Assembly (NCBI GenBank): GCA_000934455.1
Contig: KN884608.1
Location: 6,876 to 28,869, forward strand
DNA from: Apostichopus parvimensis
Lineage: Eukaryota; Echinodermata; Holothuroidea; Aspidochirotida; Stichopodidae
Reading direction: 5' to 3'
Length of the DNA: 21,994 nucleotides
This document shows positions 10,301-17,442 of the stretch, in pieces. The notes beneath the pieces are model-generated. The model was not told where the DNA came from. It worked only from the letters and a program-made list of their open reading frames with translations, and searched no databases. Numbering within the stretch: the stretch's first letter is position 1; each line of letters begins with the position of its first letter. The position numbers were made by a program, and so were the translations under genes.

Positions 10301-13300
10301 ACCCCCTTCCTTTAATCTTCTCTTTGTCCCTCCACTGTTTATCTCCTACCTCTCCTCTTCCCCTGTTGGTTTCTTTCTTTCTTCTCTCCATCCCTTGTCT
10401 ACTAATCCCCTTACATCTATCTCTTTGTGTTCACCATGCTCATTAACCTGTCTGTATTCTGTGCGTATTTTTGTACCTTCTGTTACTGTTACTTGTCATT
10501 TAGCCTTTGAAGAAGATCCTGCTTGGATCGAAATGTCAGGCCAACTTACTTTTACACAACTTTACTTTATCTCTAGAATTATTGAATATAACATTAACAA
10601 CAGGTGATAGGAAATTTGGTGATTCCTCAAATAGGCAACCATCAGTTTCCTAAAAGATAATTCTGTGCATCATCCACTTACATCTATACCACTCAGCTGC
10701 TTGAGTTCCTGGAGGGCTTTGTTATGATCTTTCACAAGGATAGTACTAATACCCAAGTCCCTGGCTGCTTTGACATTAGGTCCAATGTCATCCAAGAAGA
10801 TAGTCTGCATTGATATAGAGAATGAAATATATTAAAAAGGGGCAGTTACATATCTTACAATTCTCAGCAAACTATCTCTGTCTTTGCTAAACTTATTGTG
10901 TACATTAAATCAATTGACAGTAAATTAAATGCGGCCTAACAACGGTAGCATCAACAATACTAAAATCCAATAACCCAGTGAAAAGTTGTATACATATGTA
11001 ATTTGAAAAGTTGGAAAGATATAGATGTTATAAAGATAAAGTAGAAACATAATATTTAGACCAAACAAGAAGCCAAACAGCCCATCAATCCCTCAGATTT
11101 TTAATTAATCAAGGCAAAACACTTTGACACGCTAAAACAATTTACAGACACACACATTCACACCTGCATTGACATGAATTACAAGAATTTTTATCTAAAT
11201 TTGTAAAAAGGTTAATAGTGGCTGTACTTACAGGGACAAAAAACAATAACCTCACATGAAAAAACTTTCTGACAGAATTTTTAGCCAAGATCACAGCAGC
11301 TGAATATTCTACAGGCTTTTGTGTAAGAAACTTTAAACATACAATTGAAAGAGTAGGCAGGCACAGAAGAAGTTAGTTAAGTAGACAAGGTACAGCTGGT
11401 AGATTTTTACTCCTAATGTGTAAAATGCATTAAATACGCTCTATTTACAACTAAAGGGGAACAAATTGATAATTACAATCTACTTGAAAAAGGCAATATG
11501 CCACTATGGACACCTTTGTAACTCCAAGTAATCTGTAGAAAATCATTTCATCATATTGAATGTTGAAAAAGCATCCTTGAATTGTCAGTGTTTCACATTC
11601 TAACTCTTACAGTTCAACAATAGCTGATCTTAGAACTCAAAGCAATCAAAAATTGTCAATTGTCACCTCCAAGATCAATGTCATGAAAGGAAAGGATAAA
11701 AAATGATGCCTTTGTCAAAACCAGTCGAGCTCAGTTTGTTACCTCATTAGGGGCAACATTCATCTTTGAACATGCCTCTTCAAATAGTTTTGGATCTGGT
11801 TTCCTAAGGCCCAAGCGGCAGGATTCCATGACATGATCAAATAATAATCGGAGGTTCATCAAGCCTGCAGCCATGATTCTTCTTTCTTTGGTGTCGTCAA
11901 TGTAGTTATTTGTTAGGAGACAAAGCTTCATACCTGCAAAATAAGATTTAAACCACCACATGGATGACATGAATATTTATAAGCAAACTGAACTTCAATT
12001 CAGAACCAGAATATATAAGTGTACTGGGCTTCCTAATTTCCTATGCTTTTGTTTTAGATTTTAACATGAAAGTTAGGTAAAATCTAAGCGATGATTCAAA
12101 TATTGAAATTGTCTCAACCAATTTATACCACATTTTGAAATGTTGGACTTTATTCATAAGTAGCAAATTTCTTTTCACATTAAGCCTGTGGTTCTAGAGA
12201 TTTCGTGTGAGCAAGCTCAACCTCATATATATATGTTTTCCGCCAAATAAATATGACACTGAAATTTTTGACATGGTCTACCAACAATCTATCCCAAATA
12301 TGAAGGTATGGTTATGGAAAAACTGCATTATTAAGTTCTGCACTTGAAGTCTGACCCATTCATTAATCTGCACTAAAATCAGCAGGAACCATCACTGTAT
12401 CAGGGGGTATCATTGTGCCAAATATTAACTCAAACCAATTTACATTACTTCACATTTCGTGTTAATGAGCTGACTTAGTCAATTTCCAATTTGGCCCTAT
12501 TCCTGTTGAGAAAATATATTCAGTCAACCCAAAATCACATAGAAAATGTTGATATGGTGACTGGTCTACCATCATACCTATCCCACATATACATTACAAG
12601 GTATAATTAACTTTTCACTTTTCAGTCCTGCCCACTCATTAATATGCATACGCCATCATAATTACATAGCGTACTGATGCTTTCAGCATAGGAACCTTGG
12701 CAAAACGATTACCAAAGTGTCTGAGAAAGCTAGCTTTCATCCTGAAGTATACTTACCATAGGGTACAAGCAACACAATAATCTTATTTAGCAAAGCTGGC
12801 ATTAATGTTAATAGCATGGCATAAAGTGGCCATCTAAACGAAAATAGGCCAAACGTTACTATAGCGACAGAAGTTATTGGAGGCTTCAAATAAACAAATA
12901 GGCAATGTTCAAATGTCCTGAGAGCAGCGATCCAAGGAATCGATTCAACCAAAGACTAAGTATGTATCCGTAGTCAATTCATTGTATCACTGAACACACT
13001 GGTTCAAGTTGCTATGCCAACTGGACATGGGCACAGTAGCCCTTGCATCAGATCATTATGCTGTACAAAGTAGTGTTGTTCAATGTATAGTCTAATTATC
13101 TTCCTTCTTGTTTATATTTTATTTGTGCAATTACATTGTTTTGAGACCTATCACTATAATAAAAGTAAATAAAAATGGGGCAACCCTTTGAGACATTTGT
13201 TGTTTATTTTTCTTTTAAAGCTTTTTATTAAATTGTAACATTCTGAGATAAAAAGTTATGTTTATTTGGTGCTTTGTATGAATGGAAAGGGTTAATCAAC

Positions 13301-16300
13301 TGAATGCTGTGCGTTTATTGCAGGATAATGCACTCACGGGGATATAGCTCTATCCCTGGATAATGCACTCACAGGTATATAGCCCTATCCCTGGATAATG
13401 CACTCACATGGGTATATCCAGGAGGGCTATCCCTGGATAATGCACTCACAGGGGTATAGCCCTATCCCTGGATAATGCACTCACATGATGGGTATATCCA
13501 GGAGGGCTATCCCTGAATAATGCACTCACAGGGGTATCGCCCTATCACTGGATAATGCACTCACGAGGGTAAAACCCTATCCCTGGATAATTTACTCACG
13601 GGGGATATATAGCCCTATCCCTGAATAATGCACTCACGGGGGTAAAGCCCTATCCCTGGATTATGCACTCACGGGGGTATAGCCCAATCCCTGGATTATG
13701 CACTCACAGGGGTATAGTCCTATCCCTGCATAATGCACTCACAGGGGTATAGCCCTATCCCTGGATAATGCACTCACAGGGGTATAGCCCTATCCCTGGA
13801 TAATGTACTCACAAGGGTATAGCCCTATCCCTGGATAATGCACTTAAGGGGTACAGCCCTATCCCTAGATGCACGCGACCAGCCTACGGCCTCGCGCATT
13901 GCTTGAGTGATAACTCCAAATTGTGCATCATCCTGCTATAAACGCTATACCCATGTGAGTGCATTATCCAGGGATAGGGCTATATACATGTGAGTGCATT
14001 ATCCAGGGATAGAAATTATTATTAATTCAGTCACTACTAACCTTTGTTTTTCAGAACAACTATAGCGTTTAGCATTTCTGGTATGGGTAGGGTTTGACTA
14101 AAAGCCAAGAACAGATCATGTCCAGTAAACGGTGAACTCAGGGTAACATTGTTATCGTCTGCATATGTATGACATTCTTTCTCAAAAGCATCACAGAACT
14201 GAAACATATGAGATATATTATATTAGTAAAACTTATACGGATATTCTTAATGATTGTGATGGATAAGGACAATAGATCAATCGCAGTTTGTCAAGTAAGT
14301 AATGTAATTATGAATAGTGGTTAGAGGTGGTTTTGGTGGTGATACATCTGTTGCAAACATACCACTACCTAGAATATTGGTGCATTAATTGTGCTTTCTC
14401 CCATACCTTCATGTATGAAAAAAATCTGCTTACTTTGTCCACAGTCAGAAGATAACATTTAGGGAATGCTTCTATCATTAGCTCTTTTCATAAGATGTTT
14501 TTCTAACATGCACAACCACATTCCACTAATTGCATTGGGAAACTTCTAGTAAGAAAGTCCATATCCAGCTAATATTTGTTTCTGGAAACAGTTCTTTCTG
14601 GCAAATGTACCCTGCATTCTTATCTCTTTGATTGTCAATTACAACAGCCATATGCGGAGCAATAAAATAATCAACTGATGGTGACCTAAACACACTGCTG
14701 GCGTAGTTAATGGTGATGTAACCACAGACATGAAGGGTCCAAAAGCCATTTGAGATTGGTTACTTGAGTAAACTTACCCAGGCTGGGCTAAGTGATCAGT
14801 ACATATAGACCTTCAGAAACTGAACTACACAAACTTTATAGCATTAAACAATGCACATGTAGATATCACATCAAGAACATCTATTAAACATGTATTTGCT
14901 GTGTGCTATAGAAAGCATGCACTAGAGCCATGTTAACTACACAACCTACCATGTCTATGAAACATGTATGAATTACAAAGGTCACAAATTACTCAACCAC
15001 TTAAGAAACCAGATACAACGGCTCTTCTGATAATTGAATGTAGGAATGGTTAAATCCCTGACTTAAAAGAAAATTGGTAGAATTAGCTGTAAAGATTGGA
15101 AATGAAAACACATCTTTTGTTTCTCCAGTATGTTCTGACAAAAGTACAAAACCTAAATAGGTTTTTATTAACAAGTTGATCGATCTTAGACATGGAGCAT
15201 AAATCATAGAGTATCACTAACAGCAAGCACAGCCAATATGTAAGACACATCATCAGATGTGGAAGATGGTTATAATTGTAATGGTGAAAGCTAACCCTTG
15301 AAAGCCTTATTAGCCATGGTCACGGCACATACTGGTACAACCTGTAGGTAACTGTATCAATACCGTGGAGACATGCAAACATTACATGGTTTGTTACCCC
15401 ATATCAATCTGCCAAGGCTGAATCATTACCCTGCAGTGCTACATACCTGACTCACAGTGATCTCTCCTCTCTCCATTTGGCAGAATGCATTGTTAGGTCT
15501 CCCTTTAATCATGACACTCTCAAAGAAAAATCTGCAAAGTTTGGAAAAGCTATGTCATCTTAAATCTGTCATATGCACTAGATTCAAGTACATAATCTGA
15601 ACATGATTTGATACACATGTCCAACCAACGTGGAATGCAAAACATGTCCTAAATATCATTCATCGTGAAACTTGTCTGCATTTTCAGACACCTTGCTATG
15701 AAGTGGACATAATTGACTATATAGATATCAAATGCAATCAGAAGACAAATGCAGGGATCAATTAATTGTTCAAATTTTGTGAACACTTTTGAAGTCTCTC
15801 TATCTTTGTCTATTTAAAAAAATATATGCTTTCTGTGTACAAAAATGCTATCTCTGGACTTACATATAGCAGTTTGACCACTTTGCAAAGTTTGCATTGC
15901 ATTCTGCGGTGTAAAACTGGATAAAATGTTTGCTGAAATGTGTTAAGTTTTAGATGCTTATTAAAGCTGTAGTGCTATGTAACGTTTTCATAGAATCATC
16001 AAATTATATGGATTGATTAAACAATACTCGACAAGAATAAAAATTACATTCCTATTGACAATTCTGCGCCCATTAATTGTGCAGAACTTGATGACACTGT
16101 TCTCAGACAATCCACCATATAGACTAAGTTATGTGCATGGCAATATTAACAAGTTTTAGCTATGGAGGAAGAAGTCATGACCTGAACCTTCACCTCTGAA
16201 ATGCTGCACCTGGCTAAATGCATAGTTTTCTTTGAACATGACGATCATTTGTGTACTTTACAACTTACTGTGTACAGTACTGTTCCCCAAAAAACACTCC

Positions 16301-16479
16301 CACATATCGTGTTCATGAAACACTTATTCTGTAAGTAAGTGATTGTTGTGTAGGTAAATAATTAAAATAAACATTACTTACTTTGGTAATTTGAGCTTTT
16401 CACCAAATTTTGCCAGAGCTTTCTGTGGCTGTTCTACTATAACACCACCAAGATCAAAGATCACTGCTTTCTTTTCCAT
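1205..16479 (-). CDS. EPHX2: Bifunctional epoxide hydrolase 2 (soluble epoxide hydrolase), 12 exons, 3' end outside window
   Basis: Joining the twelve GT-AG exons listed separately gives an uninterrupted frame of about 388 residues. Family knowledge: the C-terminal alpha/beta-hydrolase converts fatty-acid epoxides to diols, the N-terminal HAD domain dephosphorylates lipid phosphates, and the enzyme is cytosolic or peroxisomal. Seen here: HAD motif I FDLGG (D9), motif II LLTNN (T121), motif III RKPDP (K158), motif IV FLDDIG (D182/D183); then a linker, the oxyanion motif HGFPE (H261), KGYGESSAPP, the nucleophile motif GHDWGG (D331) and the cap motif YQIYFQ. Spacing and residue numbers stay within a few residues of the human protein as I remember it (555 aa). 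The second catalytic Tyr and the acid Asp/His pair lie past base 1, so completeness cannot be judged. Oddity: the second Asp of HAD motif I is Gly. The start at 16479 fits the family; an in-frame upstream ATG exists at 16614. Confidence 0.95.
1323..2856 (-). other. EPHX2: EPHX2 intron 11
   Basis: 1534-bp intron with canonical ends. It contains a 12-bp-type triple repeat of (t)ggcaatta(a) near 1867-1902 and the C22 run at 2666-2687. No coding remnants or other genes were recognised. Confidence 0.8.
2666..2687. repeat. Homopolymer C22 run
   Basis: Twenty-two consecutive C on the plus strand, followed by acccc. In the EPHX2 pre-mRNA this is a G22 run in intron 11, about 170 nt downstream of the exon 11 donor. 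Long G tracts can fold into G-quadruplexes. The exact length in an assembly is prone to sequencing error. Confidence 0.9.
2857..2942 (-). CDS. EPHX2: EPHX2 exon 11 (nucleophile GHDWGG)
   Basis: The 86-nt exon runs from acceptor TTTCATACAG to donor AT|GTGAGT. It encodes GLPQATFIGHDWGGSVVWCL and then ALHYPERT. D331 in GHDWGG is the nucleophile that forms the alkyl-enzyme ester, and W332 is the conserved partner. It ends in phase 2. The exon is flanked in the pre-mRNA by a C12 run upstream and a G22 run downstream. Confidence 0.97.
3130..3141. repeat. Homopolymer G12 run after T8
   Basis: Eight T then twelve G on the plus strand; in the EPHX2 transcript this reads as C12 followed by A8. It lies about 190 nt upstream (gene sense) of exon 11 and is complementary to the G22 tract on the other side of that exon. 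Confidence 0.9.
3251..3520. repeat. 135-bp tandem duplication (two copies)
   Basis: Two adjacent copies, 3251-3385 and 3386-3520, each starting gattaatttctgactcctga and ending at tctaa. They are equal in length (135 bp) and differ at only a few positions, so the duplication is recent. Both contain the segment tgttgcccatgggcgcagat. No similarity to a known element was recognised. Stop codons break every frame I examined, so I do not call it coding. Confidence 0.93.
3521..4015. repeat. Possible decayed interspersed repeat
   Basis: This stretch is richer in GC than its surroundings. It shows features typical of old transposon copies: gtctggggtcctctcccaga, an inverted-looking GGGTCTGGGGTCC/CTCCCAGAC pair, and a ggtccccatc...gatggggac palindromic pair at about 3950-3976. 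Open frames on both strands are short and unrecognisable. The call rests on composition and palindromes only. Confidence 0.3.
4201..4840. repeat. 51-bp minisatellite, 13 units
   Basis: Unit begins ctgattccttcagtaaacat, then attccagccagttactcatgtatgtaaatta. I count 13 units, all 51 bp except unit 10, which lacks 13 bp (about 4660-4700), and the last, which is partial. Variants ctgattcc/ggaatttc/ccgatttc and catgtatg/gacatatg mark subfamilies. Since 51 is divisible by three, short open frames through it are artefacts. The array lies inside EPHX2 intron 10. Confidence 0.96.
5151..5177 (-). CDS. EPHX2: EPHX2 exon 10 (27-nt microexon)
   Basis: The microexon of nine codons (DVVAFMDVL) lies between acceptor TTTTTTATTTGACAG and a perfect donor TTG|GTAAGT, phase 0/0. 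It aligns with human EMVTFLDKL, and the next exon starts GLPQA, matching GLSQA. Skipping it would keep the frame but remove a helix turn before the nucleophile strand. Confidence 0.87.
5178..6233 (-). other. EPHX2: EPHX2 intron 9
   Basis: 1056-bp AT-rich intron between the 35-nt and 27-nt exons. I see no repeats, transposon remnants or coding sequence in it. Confidence 0.75.
6234..6268 (-). CDS. EPHX2: EPHX2 exon 9 (35-nt exon)
   Basis: A very short exon between acceptor TTCTGCACAG and donor AGG|GTAAGT. It completes Glu300 and gives PREYGMDKITR. Together with exon 10 it restores exactly the 25-residue spacing seen in human between APPE and the strand before GHDWGG. This supports the exon despite its size. 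It ends in phase 0. Confidence 0.85.
6269..6843 (-). other. EPHX2: EPHX2 intron 8
   Basis: 575-bp intron, AT-rich. The only structure seen is a perfect 12-bp inverted repeat at 6603-6641. No coding remnants. Confidence 0.75.
6603..6641. repeat. Perfect 12-bp inverted repeat (hairpin)
   Basis: Arms tatctcatctcc (6603-6614) and ggagatgagata (6630-6641) are perfectly complementary, with a 15-nt AT-rich loop. It lies in intron 8, where the transcript could form the stem. Function is unknown; it may be the centre of a degraded palindromic element. Confidence 0.85.
6844..6922 (-). CDS. EPHX2: EPHX2 exon 8 (MKGYGESSAPP segment)
   Basis: The 79-nt exon runs from acceptor TGATCAG to donor CCCG|GTAAGT. 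It encodes MPALAMSGYRAIALEMKGYG and then ESSAPP, the most conserved stretch after HGFP in soluble epoxide hydrolases (human: DMKGYGESSAPP). It ends in phase 1. Confidence 0.97.
6923..8697 (-). other. EPHX2: EPHX2 intron 7
   Basis: 1775-bp intron, most of it occupied by the 55-bp minisatellite. The flanks (6923-7160 and 8416-8697) contain weaker, diverged copies such as cctgcaatttatcattaaag at 8571, so the array once extended further or is decaying at its edges. Confidence 0.8.
7161..8415. repeat. 55-bp minisatellite, about 23 units, with higher-order duplication
   Basis: Unit begins cctgcataccatcattaaag, followed by cagacatgttagatctattg and aaatactctattaca. Most units are 55 bp and carry an AGATCT site. 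A shortened variant ending in ttttcaaaatactctattaca occurs at 7439, 8151 and about 8311. The two units after the 7439 and 8151 variants (7488 on, 8202 on) look the same, and the unit before each (cctgtatactatcataaaag, 7384 and 8041) also recurs, indicating a segmental copy within the array. Confidence 0.96.
8698..8793 (-). CDS. EPHX2: EPHX2 exon 7 (alpha/beta-hydrolase start, HGFP motif)
   Basis: The 96-nt, phase 0/0 exon runs from an acceptor with a long T run (TTTTTTTTTAATGCAG) to donor CAG|GTAGGT. It encodes DGVKIHFFEMGQGPPVILC followed by HGFPEGWYSWRRQ. HGFP (H261-P264) supplies the oxyanion-hole backbone in epoxide hydrolases. Nearly every position matches vertebrate EPHX2. Confidence 0.97.
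8794..9439 (-). other. EPHX2: EPHX2 intron 6
   Basis: 646-bp AT-rich intron with no recognisable repeats or coding remnants. Open frames here on either strand are short and do not resemble any protein I know. Confidence 0.75.
9440..9508 (-). CDS. EPHX2: EPHX2 exon 6 (interdomain linker)
   Basis: The 69-nt, phase 0/0 exon has donor AAG|GTGAGT. Residues include MPITCQPKNMCEGDVVTK, aligned with human LPTSCNPSDMSHGYVTVK. Two in-frame acceptors, TTAATAG at 9509 and CTTTCAG nine bases downstream, differ by three codons (VFQ). The longer form matches the human linker length better, so it was chosen, but alternative use is possible. Confidence 0.88.
10095..10570 (+). mobile_element. Penelope-like retroelement, 3' end fragment
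   Basis: On the plus strand, 10099-10137 translates to REGLWMQRLRPFN. This fits the family pattern at the extreme C-terminus of Penelope-like proteins (RE..W...LRT..P.GLN). A neighbouring frame continues with PHGLNIQEGHD and a stop, so the fragment carries a one-base frameshift. It is followed by a pyrimidine-rich 3' region including C13 (10206-10218). A segment from about 10477 to 10560 is shared with 21366-21441 near the other end of the window. No reverse transcriptase domain is present, as expected for a 5'-truncated copy. Confidence 0.6.
10503..10541 (+). ncRNA. Hammerhead-like motif in Penelope 3' end (copy 1)
   Basis: Order: gcct, then ttgaagaa, stem gatcc-tgctt-ggatc, then gaaat, gtc, aggc. 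Outer arms GCCU/AGGC and inner stem GAUCC/GGAUC are both perfect. The arrangement (outer stem, CUGANGA-like, stem, GAAA, GUC, outer stem) recalls a hammerhead ribozyme, a motif reported in Penelope-like elements. The first core base is U instead of C, one extra A precedes the stem, and stem III is essentially absent. Activity is doubtful. Confidence 0.35.
10682..10804 (-). CDS. EPHX2: EPHX2 exon 5 (HAD motif IV, Mg-binding DD)
   Basis: The 123-nt, phase 0/0 exon of 41 codons runs from acceptor CAATGCAG to donor GAT|GTAAGT. It begins TIFLDDIGPNVKAARDLG, the HAD motif IV with the Mg2+-binding D182/D183. It ends ALQELKQLSGID, equivalent to human ALKELEKVTGIQ, and closes the phosphatase domain. 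Confidence 0.96.
10805..11742 (-). other. EPHX2: EPHX2 intron 4
   Basis: 938-bp AT-rich intron. I found no repeats, mobile element fragments or coding sequence. Confidence 0.75.
11743..11933 (-). CDS. EPHX2: EPHX2 exon 4 (HAD motifs II and III)
   Basis: The 191-nt exon runs from acceptor TTTTGCAG to donor GAG|GTAACA. It carries motif II (CLLTNNYIDD, T121) and motif III (ESCRLGLRKPDPKLFEEA, K158), both intact. It starts by completing Gly114 and ends in phase 0 at APNE, which lines up with human SPSEV. Confidence 0.95.
12270..12680. repeat. Diverged direct duplication / old interspersed repeat
   Basis: Two weakly similar blocks about 290 bp apart: one with tggtctaccaacaatctatc-ccaaatat and later cccattcattaatctgcac (about 12274-12372), the other with tggtctaccatcatacctatc-ccacatat and cccactcattaatatgcat (about 12562-12650). 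The order of matching words is the same in both, which suggests one repeat family, strongly decayed. Confidence 0.45.
13323..13867. repeat. 35-bp minisatellite, about 15 units
   Basis: Unit ggataatgcactcacagggg, then tatagccctatccct. I count about 15 units. Two longer variant units (near 13387 and 13465) contain the inverted word tatccaggagggctatccct. Each unit has internal self-complementarity (tatcc-ct-ggata). The array is in intron 3 and is followed by inverted copies at 13945-14012. Confidence 0.96.
13945..14012. repeat. Inverted copies of the 35-bp unit (fold-back arm)
   Basis: Two units in opposite orientation (tgtgagtgcattatccaggg-atag, twice), separated from the forward array by a 77-bp GC-richer spacer (13868-13944) with cgcgaccagcctacggcctcgcg. 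Forward array, spacer and inverted arm can fold into a long hairpin. This looks like a fold-back type element whose left arm expanded by tandem duplication. Confidence 0.85.
14042..14198 (-). CDS. EPHX2: EPHX2 exon 3 (HAD cap region)
   Basis: The 157-nt exon runs from acceptor ATGTTTCAG to donor AAAG|GTTAGT. It encodes 52 residues including FCDAFEKECHTYADD and IPEMLNAIVVLKNKG. The latter corresponds to the human helix and strand leading into HAD motif II (MLQAALMLRKKG). It ends in phase 1. The inverted copies of the 35-bp repeat end only about 30 bp past this donor. Confidence 0.93.
14199..15446 (-). other. EPHX2: EPHX2 intron 2
   Basis: 1248-bp AT-rich intron without visible repeats. Short open frames exist on both strands but none resembles a protein or is bounded by good splice sites in the gene's frame. 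Confidence 0.75.
15447..15531 (-). CDS. EPHX2: EPHX2 exon 2 (HAD cap region)
   Basis: The 85-nt exon runs from acceptor ACTTTGCAG to donor CAG|GTATGT. It completes codon 33 and adds 28 residues ending GRPNNAFCQMERGEITVSQ. That matches the human stretch ending in GEITLSQ at the start of the cap of the HAD domain. The exon ends in phase 0. Confidence 0.93.
15532..16381 (-). other. EPHX2: EPHX2 intron 1
   Basis: 850-bp AT-rich intron with canonical GTAAGT donor and TTTGCAG acceptor. No repeats or other genes seen. Confidence 0.75.
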
Positions 16480-16506
16480 TGTACTTGTAGTTGATGCTTG
16501 CGATAT
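16382..16506 (-). CDS. EPHX2: EPHX2 exon 1 (first coding exon; CDS from 16479)
   Basis: Coding starts at ATG 16479 and begins MEKKAVIFDLGGVIVE. This is the beta-1 strand and motif I of a HAD phosphatase, with nucleophile D9. The donor is AAA|GTAAGT at 16381, leaving a two-base phase. A good acceptor (TTTGTGCCATTTGCAG) sits just upstream, so the exon probably starts at 16506 with 27 nt of 5' UTR after a noncoding exon. The HAD catalytic Asp pair is D9/G11 rather than D9/D11. The exact 5' boundary of the exon is inferred. Confidence 0.9.
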
Positions 16507-17434
16507 CTGCAAATGGCACAAACTGAATGGCTTCCTGAGATGACAAATTTCACAAAGATTACGCTGAGATGACAAAATTCTTTGGATAAAGACGGAACAT
16601 CTTGAAATGGACATTATACTGGTAGTCAGCTTTCAAATCCTGCAACAAGCCTGCACTTAAAATAAAAGAAAACAGGTTACTGTCCGTACCACATAAGAAA
16701 CTTAAGAAACATTGCTATCTGTCAATTGTATTTCTCTACTACACTTATTGTTTGTGAAATGACCCTTTAAGCATCTGAGACTCATTTATTACAGCAGCTG
16801 GAATACTTAGCCTAACACACAGTCCACTTGGATCAGGTCACCTGCTCAGTTGCAATGCAAACCTTAATAGGAAAACATTCAATTTTATATCCCCACATAA
16901 CTTCTTAACAATGCATTACAAATTTGTCAAGACCAAATCTTGTTCATGTCATTCAAGGATGCTCTGATGGTTTGGATGAGTTATTAGAACTTATAAAAAT
17001 GATGAATTTACATTAACATTAAGGCCTGTACTGAGGAACTGACCTCATCAACATCAGCCTTAAAGGGTGTGAAGACTCGCGCACAAGAAACTTCTAATGC
17101 CGGTAATCTGACCTAGTTTCGAATGAGGTGTAACAGAAGTGTTAGACACCACCATCGACCCCCGAAAATCCACACACAGCTGGCTACCGTCGGTAATTAG
17201 ACACAAGTATACAGTCAGTACATACAGCTGCGGTCAATACCCACAGCACAGTATACAAACGATACAGCGATGGAAATCTCAGCAGGGAGTTGTTATGTAT
17301 AACCATGGAGGTAAAACTCCCTGATCTCAGGTCCAGCTAAAGATAACAAGGTATCACATTTTATTACTGTCTGCATTTTGTAGCCACAAGAGAAAAACTT
17401 CACTTGCAAGCAACGGAAAGTTAACTTTTTAAAG
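16507..17434 (-). promoter_or_regulatory. Probable EPHX2 5' region (5' UTR intron and/or promoter)
   Basis: Upstream of the first coding exon, two acceptor-like sites on the minus strand (TTTGTGCCATTTGCAG before 16506 and GGCTTGTTGCAG before about 16641) suggest a noncoding first exon further right. From about 17040 to 17440 the sequence is richer in CpG (gactcgcgcac, ccatcgacccccg, ctaccgtcgg) than the introns, as expected near a promoter. I cannot place the transcription start or the first exon. Confidence 0.35.
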
Positions 17435-17442
17435 ATGGCGGC
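17431..17442 (+). promoter_or_regulatory. YY1-type motif AAGATGGCGGC
   Basis: A perfect match to the consensus AAnATGGCGGC that typically sits just downstream of transcription starts of animal housekeeping genes. The orientation points to a plus-strand transcript, but YY1 sites also act in reverse. An ATG inside it opens only a 15-codon frame (MAASCLGRVFNAFNK, then stop). It lies about 1 kb upstream of the EPHX2 start codon, so it could mark the EPHX2 or a divergent promoter. Confidence 0.4.

Larger units (their letters stand above)
9509..10681 (-). other. EPHX2: EPHX2 intron 5
   Basis: 1173-bp intron whose right half (about 10090-10570) is the 3' end of a Penelope-like element inserted antisense to the gene. 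The left half (9509-10090) shows nothing convincing. Confidence 0.8.
11934..14041 (-). other. EPHX2: EPHX2 intron 3
   Basis: 2108-bp intron containing a diverged direct duplication (about 12270-12680), unremarkable sequence to about 13320, and the 35-bp minisatellite with inverted copies that reaches to within about 30 bp of the exon 3 donor. Confidence 0.8.

Noticed and set aside
12737-12952. Minus-strand 71-codon frame with hydrophobic stretches resembling membrane segments
   Set aside because: It lies in intron 3 next to a decayed repeat, has no splice sites joining the EPHX2 frame and resembles no protein I know.
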